Below are positions 15,853 through 21,482 of a stretch of 21,482 nt of DNA, piece after piece. Every line of letters begins with the position of its first letter. The first letter of the stretch is position 1. The notes below the pieces were generated by a model. The model was given only the letters and a program-made list of their open reading frames with translations, was not told the DNA's origin and searched no databases. The position numbers were made by a program, and so were the translations under genes. The stretch comes from JAAFIP01 sp031431335 (lineage in GTDB: Bacteria > Pseudomonadota > Gammaproteobacteria > Burkholderiales > Burkholderiaceae_C). Location of the stretch: assembly GCA_031431335.1 (NCBI GenBank), contig JANPDG010000083.1, positions 1-21,482 on the forward strand, in the 5' to 3' direction.

Positions 15853-17088
15853 ATGGCCCACCCCATCACACGGCGTTGCGTTTTTTATGTAGCTGGGTTT
15901 GACCCGTCTGGCCCCGCCCAGCACCACCGCCTGTACACCCAAGAAGCAGCCCAACAAGCCGCTGTCAGTGGCTACACCATTAGCGTAAGCACACGAAAAA
16001 ACACCGCTGAGCACCTAGCGCAGTGGAGCATAGAGCACCGCAGCGCTAGCCCACTGGGCAGCGCGCCCATCCACACAGACTACGTGTTTGCCCGCTGGGA
16101 CGACATTGTGCGGGCGCACTGGGGCAAGCTGGACAGCTGGGCGCATGTGCTGCAGTTTGCAATCAGCTTTTTTGCCACGCAGTGGCACTACCTGCGCACG
16201 GGTGCGCTGTGGGCGATGCTGCGTTTGGCCTGGCCGCCCGTGGTTGCGCTGGTAGCGCCACTGGCACTGCTGCTGGGCAGCGCGTGCGTGTGGCTCATGG
16301 CGGTCAGCGCGGCTTGGGGATCGATAACTTGGACGCTTGGGGTTGGCACCTTGGCAGGGCTGGGCTTGTGGCTTCTCATACAACGCTTAGAAGCTAAGTT
16401 TCATATGCTGTGGCTCATGCGCAGCTATATGTTTACGCGGCTGTGCGCCATGGGCCGTGTGCCTGCGGTGGACGAGCGAGTGCACGTGTTTGCAACAGCT
16501 ATTGCGCAGGCGCGCGCCAGCGGGCGCTATGACGAAGTGCTGGTGGTGGGCCACAGCTCGGGCTGTATTTTGGCTGCCAGCGCTGCAGCCCGTAGCCTGC
16601 CATTGATGGCCAAGTCGAGTGCCTTACTCACCGCGCCGCTCGGACTGGTCACTTTAGGCCACTGCATTCCATTGCTCAGCAGCCTGCCTGCAGCGCAGGG
16701 CTGCCGAGATGATTTGCGCTCTATCGCTGAGTCTGGCGCGGTGCGCTGGGTCGACTTTACAGCGCCCAGCGATGGCTCTTGCTTTGCCTTTGTAGACCCT
16801 ATTGCCGCAGCATGGCCTGGAAAGAGCGAGAGCGAGAACCAAAACCAAAACCAGAGCCAGAGTACGCCCACCCTGCTCTCGCCCCGGTTTCAAACCTTGA
16901 TGTCCCCTGAGCAGTACCGCGCGCTGTGCAAAAACCGTTTTGATCTGCACTTTCAGTACATTCATGCGGGCAGCATTGCGGGTGAGTATGATTTTTATGC
17001 GCTCACAACAGGGCCGCAGTCGCTGTGCGAGCGGTTTGCAGATGCACACAGTGTGACTGACTTTACAAAATTCAGACTTTTTGGTTAA
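15853..17088 (+). CDS. Membrane-anchored alpha/beta-hydrolase-like protein (copy 2, paralogue of 12962-14107)
   Basis: This 411-residue paralogue of the protein at 12962 shares the same architecture. It has the N-terminal FYVAGFDPSGPAQHH, a hydrophobic double helix at about 115-182, the elbow GHSSG with Ser235, then LGHCIPLLSSLP, WVDFTAPSDG (Asp301, Asp307) and LHFQY (His366). The conserved Ser, Asp and His argue that both copies are catalytically intact. It lies 7 nt after the small membrane protein. A hexanucleotide repeat has expanded a Ser/Glu/Asn/Gln loop near residues 325-337 that copy 1 lacks. It ends one base from the stop of the convergent capsule gene. The divergence of the pair suggests different substrates, or a two-subunit enzyme. 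Confidence 0.8.
   Translation: MAHPITRRCVFYVAGFDPSGPAQHHRLYTQEAAQQAAVSGYTISVSTRKNTAEHLAQWSIEHRSASPLGSAPIHTDYVFARWDDIVRAHWGKLDSWAHVLQFAISFFATQWHYLRTGALWAMLRLAWPPVVALVAPLALLLGSACVWLMAVSAAWGSITWTLGVGTLAGLGLWLLIQRLEAKFHMLWLMRSYMFTRLCAMGRVPAVDERVHVFATAIAQARASGRYDEVLVVGHSSGCILAASAAARSLPLMAKSSALLTAPLGLVTLGHCIPLLSSLPAAQGCRDDLRSIAESGAVRWVDFTAPSDGSCFAFVDPIAAAWPGKSESENQNQNQSQSTPTLLSPRFQTLMSPEQYRALCKNRFDLHFQYIHAGSIAGEYDFYALTTGPQSLCERFADAHSVTDFTKFRLFG
16825..16863 (+). repeat. 6-base tandem repeat inside hydrolase copy 2
   Basis: The units are AGCGAG twice, AACCAA twice, then AACCAG, AGCCAG and a partial AGT. They encode S-E-S-E-N-Q-N-Q-N-Q-S-Q-S. The tract keeps the frame and lies between the conserved Asp region and the C-terminal His region. 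The paralogue at 12962 has no such tract at the same place. Confidence 0.8.
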
Positions 17089-17089
17089 C

Positions 17090-19432
17090 TCAAAACCGCC
17101 TCTGCAGCCGCGCCCACAGCGCCAGCAGCGGCCTGCGCCACAACTGCAGCTTTGTTGGCACCTTTGTTGCGCCTGCAGCGCCAGACTGCCTTTGCTGCTG
17201 CAGCACACGCAGCGCCTGCTCTGGAGTAATCAACACATCCCAGCGCGGGTCTAAATACACGGGGTAGTCGATCAGGGCTGCAGCCGTGAGTTCGTCTAAA
17301 TTGAGCCTACGGGTACGCCTAGCCTGCACCGCATCAGGCAAGTCCACATCCACCGTCAGCCCCCAGCCTGCATAAAACGGCGCGCCATACACCACTACAC
17401 TCACTTTGCGCAGCAAAGCCTCAAAGCCTGTCAGCGAGGTTATGACATGCACCTCGTCCACCTCGCCTAGCAGCTGCGCCATGTCGGCATGCGCTAGTAC
17501 TTCGTCAGCCAAATTATTCGCTTCTTGATCAGTCTCATGGCCAAATGCGGCACCCATGCTGCCGCCTGAGCGCAACCCTGCGACGACATCAGGGTGCGGT
17601 TTGTAGACGATATAAGCATTTGGGCAGCGCGCCCTGACTGCGCGCAAAAGCTCTGCATTGGTACGCACCGCATGCGCGCCTAAGCGGATGGACGCATCGC
17701 TCTCTACCTGCCCAGCCACCAGCACCACGCGCTGTGCTGCAGGCATGCTGACAGGTCTGCGCCACGGCGGGCTGCCCAGGTTGTATTTGGTAATGCCCAA
17801 ATGGATCAAGCTGTGGCGCAGCCGGGCCGCGCGGCTCAGTTGCTCTGCGCTGTAGCTTGCGTTTTGCAGCACCTCTTCTAAGTTGCTGGGCTGGCTGGCA
17901 TCAAAATACATGCCCCGGGTGTCCAACACCCACGACAGCGGCGCAGCCAAGTCAGCGCCCAAGCCTACTGAACGGATAAACCCATCTTCCACCCGAACCG
18001 CTCCTGCCGGCTCGGTCACGCCCTGCGCAGGAGCGCCCCATACCCACGGGGCAGCATCAGCAGGCAAGCCCATGGCCCGCAAATACCGCTGCAAAATGGT
18101 TTTTTTGCGCCCTGAAAACCCATGTGCCCCCACAACAGAGCCGCGCTGCAAGGCCGCATGGGCCTGCAATCTCGCAGCGGCGCTACATGGCATAGCTGCA
18201 TCTAGGCTGCCTAACAGGCTACCCACTTGCGCAAAATGCTGCGGCCATGTGGGCAACAGCAGCGTCTGCATGCGGCTGCACTGCGCTGCGCGCTCTGGGC
18301 TGGCCTGTGGCATATAGGCGCGCACGGCTTGCAGCCAAGCTGCGACGTCGTTAGCAGGCAGGTACAGCGGCACATCGAGAGCAAACTCTCTGTACACAGC
18401 CAAATCGCTGGCAATTACCGGCGTGCCCAAGGCCAGCGCCTCGGCCATCGGCATGCCAAAGCCTTCTGCAAAGCTAGGAAACAAAAGCGCCCTAGCACCC
18501 CGAAGCCATTGCACCATTTGGGCATCATCACAGTCCGTTACCCAGTGCACCAGGCCTGCAGTGCCGCTTGGATCGCGCAGCTGCGCCTGCACCGCATCTG
18601 TGTCCCAGCCGGGCTGCCCAATCACCACCAGGTGCGGTGCGTTAGCCTGGCCCTCAGCCTGCGCTGTAAAGCTACGCCAAGTCTCCAGCAGCAGGGCATG
18701 GTTTTTACGCGGCTCAATGGTGCCCACCACCACATAGTAGTCTTTAGAAGTTGATTTTTGGAAGAAAATATGGTGTTTTTCCGACGTGGATATTGGATAG
18801 TTTGCTATTAATTTAGTAGTGTTTATAGATGAATTGAATACTGCTCCCGCTGCCAGCATGGCCACGCAGCTGGGCGGCATCAAGCGGTCTGTGCGCTGGG
18901 CGTAGCGCGCTAGCGCATCCAAGGTGGCTTGCGAGTTGGCTATCACTGCAGCGCCCTGCAGCATGTGATTGACCCGCAAGGTATGGCGCTGTGCCTCTCC
19001 AGCGCGGCAGTGCTGTGGATGGCTCAGTGGTATCAAGTCATGCACAAAGAAAACGGGGCGAAGCCGGTGCCAGCGCACATTGCGCCACAGCGCGTCGGCC
19101 TCAGCGTCGTTGTGCCCCGTGTGCAACAAAAATGCGCCCTGCCCGTCCCCACGCCACAAGCTAGACAGCACGCCTCGCGCTATCAAACGGCGCATGGCTG
19201 ATTGAGCCGATATATCCCAGCTGGCAAGCGCTGCAAACACCTCTTGCGACACCGGTTTGCTAAGCAAACCGCTGCGCCCCCGCCAGCGCAGCATAGCGCG
19301 GGCGCGGTGGCCAAAATGGGCTGCATAAGCCAAGCTCACACGGTCCACGCCGGTGGGCAGACGCCCCGCCAAATACTGCCCTAGCAGCCGCGTAATATCA
19401 ATAACAACGCCTGTGCTCACCGCTGCGTTCAT
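17090..19432 (-). CDS. Fusion: GT4 glycosyltransferase plus KpsC-type capsule synthesis domain
   Basis: This protein has 780 residues. The frame opens at 19495, but the ATG at 19432 is chosen because it overlaps the kpsS stop as ATGA and gives MNAAVSTGVVIDITRLL. Residues 1-430 are a GT4 glycosyltransferase with GTIEPRKNHALLLETW and the E-x7-E motif EGFGMPMAE (Glu323, Glu331). Residues 438-780 match the capsule synthesis domain of KpsC: VEDGFIRSVGLG near 481, GQVESDASI, YKPHPDV near 605-610, SLTGFEALLRK near 665 and PFYAGWGLT near 685. KpsC proteins extend a beta-Kdo linker on the lipid anchor. Normally they have two such modules, but only one is present here, joined to a GT4. An AT-rich repeat insert occupies residues 196-231, between the two GT4 lobes. 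Confidence 0.9.
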   Translation of the reverse strand: MNAAVSTGVVIDITRLLGQYLAGRLPTGVDRVSLAYAAHFGHRARAMLRWRGRSGLLSKPVSQEVFAALASWDISAQSAMRRLIARGVLSSLWRGDGQGAFLLHTGHNDAEADALWRNVRWHRLRPVFFVHDLIPLSHPQHCRAGEAQRHTLRVNHMLQGAAVIANSQATLDALARYAQRTDRLMPPSCVAMLAAGAVFNSSINTTKLIANYPISTSEKHHIFFQKSTSKDYYVVVGTIEPRKNHALLLETWRSFTAQAEGQANAPHLVVIGQPGWDTDAVQAQLRDPSGTAGLVHWVTDCDDAQMVQWLRGARALLFPSFAEGFGMPMAEALALGTPVIASDLAVYREFALDVPLYLPANDVAAWLQAVRAYMPQASPERAAQCSRMQTLLLPTWPQHFAQVGSLLGSLDAAMPCSAAARLQAHAALQRGSVVGAHGFSGRKKTILQRYLRAMGLPADAAPWVWGAPAQGVTEPAGAVRVEDGFIRSVGLGADLAAPLSWVLDTRGMYFDASQPSNLEEVLQNASYSAEQLSRAARLRHSLIHLGITKYNLGSPPWRRPVSMPAAQRVVLVAGQVESDASIRLGAHAVRTNAELLRAVRARCPNAYIVYKPHPDVVAGLRSGGSMGAAFGHETDQEANNLADEVLAHADMAQLLGEVDEVHVITSLTGFEALLRKVSVVVYGAPFYAGWGLTVDVDLPDAVQARRTRRLNLDELTAAALIDYPVYLDPRWDVLITPEQALRVLQQQRQSGAAGATKVPTKLQLWRRPLLALWARLQRRF
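18741..18846 (+). repeat. AT-rich in-frame insert repeat, copy 3 (inside the GT4-KpsC gene, antisense)
   Basis: The shared core is 18776-18833. On the plus strand it reads TTTTT, CCGACGTGGATATT, then AGTTTGCTATTAAT. The host gene is on the minus strand, so this copy is antisense relative to its gene, unlike copies 1 and 2. It is read in another frame as S-I-N-T-T-K-L-I-A-N-Y-P-I-S-T-S-E-K, again without a stop. It sits directly before the conserved GTIEPRKNH motif. Confidence 0.75.
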
Positions 19433-20715
19433 GCAGGCGGCAGCTTGGCCGATACCGCCTGCACCGCATGCCCGCCAACGGCCGATGGCCGCCAAGGCAG
19501 GCCTTTGGCATGCTCGCCAGGCAAAGCCACATAAAAGCTGCCATTGATCTGCGTATGGGCAGTGATGTAGTTGCGAAATTGGGTGTGCAGCTTGTCGTCA
19601 GGAGTGTATTTGGCGGGGTTTGCCCAAAATTCTGGCAAGCTGCCTTGGCAGGTTAATCCGTCCATGTGGTACACCGATGTGCCCAATGTGATCACAGGCG
19701 TGCCGTGGTCTAGCGCCGACAGCCCTACCGTGCTGTTAATGGTCACCACGCCCAGCGCATTGTCCAGCAGCGCGGGCAAATATTGGTCATGGATGTAGCG
19801 CACACGACCGTCAATGCCATGCTGGCGCGCGAGCTGGGCAATCAGCTGGCTGTAGTTGTTGTACCCACGGTCCATCGGGTGGTGCTTAATGACCAGCACC
19901 ACGTCTTGGCCACTGGCAGCTACATGGTGCGCAAACGAGCGTACCGTGTCAGTAATAAACTCGGGCACCGACACATAGGACGAATGCACCGCCACCTGCG
20001 CGTCAAGCGCCACCTGCAAAATAACCAAAAAATACGGTCGCGGGCCGCTGGGCTGCAAATCTGCCAGCACCCGCATCTGTTGAATGCGGTACAACTGCTT
20101 ACGCACAAACGAGCGCACCCAGCGCAGCCCGTCGAGCAGCGTCAGGCTGCGGTGGTGTTGGTAACGTCTAAACACAGGCCACAGCAGGGCGCAGGCCGTG
20201 AAATAAGCCATGGCATAGCGCGCCGCCAGGCCAAAGCTCTTAGGCAAGTTGCGCTCTGGGGGCAAACTGACGGTTTGCCACTGGTCATAGGCCGCTCTGC
20301 CCTTAGGCAACTGCGAGTAGCCGTTCACGCCGTGCTGCTCAAGCGTAATAAAGTTAGGCCGCACGTAGCCCTCTTCAAACACCCAAAACTCAGCCCCTCG
20401 CGCCTGAGCCACTGCCCGAGCGGCTGCGTGCACAGGCCGGCAGTCGCCAAACACCATGATGCAATCAAAGCCCTTGTCCGCCATCAGCTGCGCCAAAAAC
20501 GCAGGCCATTCGCTCAAGCTGCCTTGGTAAGCCACCGAGTTTTGAGGGTAATACAGCCAGTCGCCACCATTAAAGTTCACCTTGCCAACTGTCGCAGCCC
20601 CAGCATTACCCAACTCGCGGGTCACACGGCGAAAAAAAGGCCCGTGCGGGCCCTGCAGCAACAAAACCTTTTTGCCGGCAAAGTGAAACCAACCGTTGAG
20701 TAATGGTGAGTGCAT
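19429..20715 (-). CDS. kpsS: KpsS-like capsule polysaccharide protein (beta-Kdo linker transferase family)
   Basis: KpsS family proteins add the first beta-Kdo residue to lyso-phosphatidylglycerol, forming the anchor of exported capsules. The 428-residue product opens with HFAGKKVLLLQGPHGPFFRR and continues with KVNFNGGDWLYYP, MVFGDCRPVHAAAR, FEEGYVRPNFITLE, VIKHHPMDRGY, YIHDQYLPALLD and INSTVGLSALDHGTPVITLG. These are characteristic capsule synthesis motifs. The stop overlaps the start of the GT4-KpsC gene by ATGA, so the pair is one operon. No clear Shine-Dalgarno sequence precedes the ATG at 20715. It is divergent from the export lipoprotein gene at 20839. The function rests on family resemblance. 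Confidence 0.91.
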   Translation of the reverse strand: MHSPLLNGWFHFAGKKVLLLQGPHGPFFRRVTRELGNAGAATVGKVNFNGGDWLYYPQNSVAYQGSLSEWPAFLAQLMADKGFDCIMVFGDCRPVHAAARAVAQARGAEFWVFEEGYVRPNFITLEQHGVNGYSQLPKGRAAYDQWQTVSLPPERNLPKSFGLAARYAMAYFTACALLWPVFRRYQHHRSLTLLDGLRWVRSFVRKQLYRIQQMRVLADLQPSGPRPYFLVILQVALDAQVAVHSSYVSVPEFITDTVRSFAHHVAASGQDVVLVIKHHPMDRGYNNYSQLIAQLARQHGIDGRVRYIHDQYLPALLDNALGVVTINSTVGLSALDHGTPVITLGTSVYHMDGLTCQGSLPEFWANPAKYTPDDKLHTQFRNYITAHTQINGSFYVALPGEHAKGLPWRPSAVGGHAVQAVSAKLPPA

Positions 20716-20738
20716 GCTTATCTGTGAGAATGATTTCT

Positions 20739-20760
20739 TCTAGCGCCTATTATCGCTAGA
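20739..20760. promoter_or_regulatory. Inverted repeat in the divergent kpsS/export-gene intergenic region
   Basis: TCTAGCG (20739-20745) and CGCTAGA (20754-20760) form a perfect 7-base inverted repeat with an 8-base spacer. On the minus strand the hexamer GATAAT (20754-20749), a candidate -10 for kpsS, overlaps it, although no good -35 was found. No T-run follows, so an operator is likelier than a terminator. Confidence 0.4.
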
Positions 20761-20761
20761 G

Positions 20762-20773
20762 TTTGCATGCAAA
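20762..20773. promoter_or_regulatory. 12-base perfect palindrome TTTGCATGCAAA
   Basis: This palindrome lies one base from the inverted repeat at 20739-20760 and midway between the two divergent capsule starts. GCATGC also occurs at the kpsS start (20712-20717). It is a possible second operator, but function is not shown by sequence alone. Confidence 0.3.
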
Positions 20774-20838
20774 ATGCTAAGCTACAGTAAAGCATCTGGC
20801 CAATTGTCACGGGCTGGAACTATGTCACGAAATCTATC

Positions 20839-21482
20839 ATGTACACCCCTTTTTCCGCTCACTTCATGCTGCGTCTTCGCCCGATCAGGCTATTAGTTGC
20901 TATAGCTGTCGGCGCATCGCTTGCCGCCTGCGGCTCGCTGCCCCAGTCTGGCCCCAGCGCCAGCGCTATTACAGAGCAATACAACACCGCCCCCAATGGC
21001 ATGCAACTGATCGACATGACACCGCAAATCGCTCGCCAGCTGGCTGGGCAAAAACAAAGCCAGGGCTTTAGCAGCGCGTTTGGAAGTGGTACCAGCGCTG
21101 CTTTGGGGGCTAAGTCTGGCGCAACCACAGCCGACGTGCTGGTAGGCATAGGCGATATTGTTGAAGTCAACATCTGGGAAGCCCCGCCCGCCACTTTGTT
21201 TGGCGCTGCCGACCTGTCAGCCCGCGGCGGCGCAAGCGCAGGCGGCTCGCGCAACACCACCCTGCCCGAGCAAACCGTAGGCTCAGAAGGCAAAATCAGC
21301 GTGCCATTTATCGGCCAAGTGGCTGTGAGTGGCCGCAGCAGCAGCCAGATTGAGGCCGAGATTGTGCAGCGCCTTAAAGGCAAAGCCAACCAACCCCAAG
21401 TGTTAGTGCGCCTGCTGCGTAACAACTCGTCACTGGCCACCATCGTAGGCGAGGTAGTTACCAACACCCGCATGCCGCTCAC
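20839..21482 (+). CDS. Polysaccharide export outer-membrane lipoprotein, Wza/KpsD type (3' end outside window)
   Basis: This would form the outer-membrane channel through which capsule leaves the cell. About 214 codons are visible. A signal peptide with lipobox LAAC ends at Cys31 (Cys22 if the second ATG at 20866 is used; no ribosome site clearly decides). The polysaccharide export domain begins at VLVGIGDIVEVNIWEAP and continues through GSEGKISVPFIGQVAVSGR and QPQVLVRLLR. The start of a soluble beta-grasp segment (TIVGEVVTNTRMPL) is cut by the window edge. A glycine- and serine-rich insertion lies between the first two motifs. It is divergent from kpsS with a 123-base shared control region, and the ABC transporter and other capsule genes would be expected beyond the edge (inference). 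Confidence 0.9.
   Translation, partial: MYTPFSAHFMLRLRPIRLLVAIAVGASLAACGSLPQSGPSASAITEQYNTAPNGMQLIDMTPQIARQLAGQKQSQGFSSAFGSGTSAALGAKSGATTADVLVGIGDIVEVNIWEAPPATLFGAADLSARGGASAGGSRNTTLPEQTVGSEGKISVPFIGQVAVSGRSSSQIEAEIVQRLKGKANQPQVLVRLLRNNSSLATIVGEVVTNTRMPL

Noticed and set aside
20859..21482. A 207-codon minus-strand frame at the right edge.
   Set aside because: It is antisense to the plus-strand export lipoprotein, which has a lipobox and polysaccharide-export motifs. The minus translation has no recognisable features.

Overview
The window looks like part of a betaproteobacterial chromosome, most likely Burkholderiales and perhaps Comamonadaceae. This rests on the style of the WaaA, WaaC and phosphomannomutase proteins, the GC-rich coding sequence, and a two-partner secretion locus next to lipopolysaccharide (LPS) and capsule genes. 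No rRNA, tRNA, CRISPR array or insertion sequence was recognised. Nearly all of the DNA is coding and no gap exceeds about 215 bases.

Layout. (1) 1-7537, minus strand: a two-partner secretion operon. A TpsB/FhaC/CdiB outer-membrane transporter is followed 52 nt later by a giant FhaB/CdiA-type exoprotein that is open for 1916 codons and runs off the left edge, so its effector end is not visible. (2) 7751-11600, minus strand: phosphomannomutase/phosphoglucomutase, then waaC, then waaA, which build the inner LPS core. (3) 11682-17088, plus strand: a tightly packed five-gene set. It holds a GT1/RhlB-like glycosyltransferase, a membrane alpha/beta-hydrolase-like protein, a cytochrome P450, a small membrane protein and a second paralogous hydrolase-like protein. 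The first four genes are joined by ATGA stop/start overlaps. This looks like an undescribed pathway, possibly for a hydroxylated glycolipid (inference). (4) 17090-20715, minus strand: a kpsS-like gene followed by a fusion of a GT4 glycosyltransferase with a KpsC-type capsule domain. A divergent Wza/KpsD-type export lipoprotein starts at 20839 and runs off the right edge. Together these indicate an exported capsule.

The most unusual signal cuts across these regions. Three unrelated glycosyltransferase genes (waaA, waaC and the GT4-KpsC fusion) each carry an AT-rich insert of about 90-105 bases, in frame and without a stop. The inserts share a nucleotide core of about 56-58 bases. Two copies lie in the sense orientation of their gene and one lies in the antisense orientation, so the similarity is at DNA level and is not protein homology. 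This resembles the way Rickettsia palindromic elements behave inside genes. I know of no named family that matches it.

Two other genes, the GT1 gene and the second hydrolase gene, carry short in-frame tandem repeats (9-base and 6-base units) in probable loops. The surface-glycan genes here therefore appear unusually tolerant of in-frame insertions.
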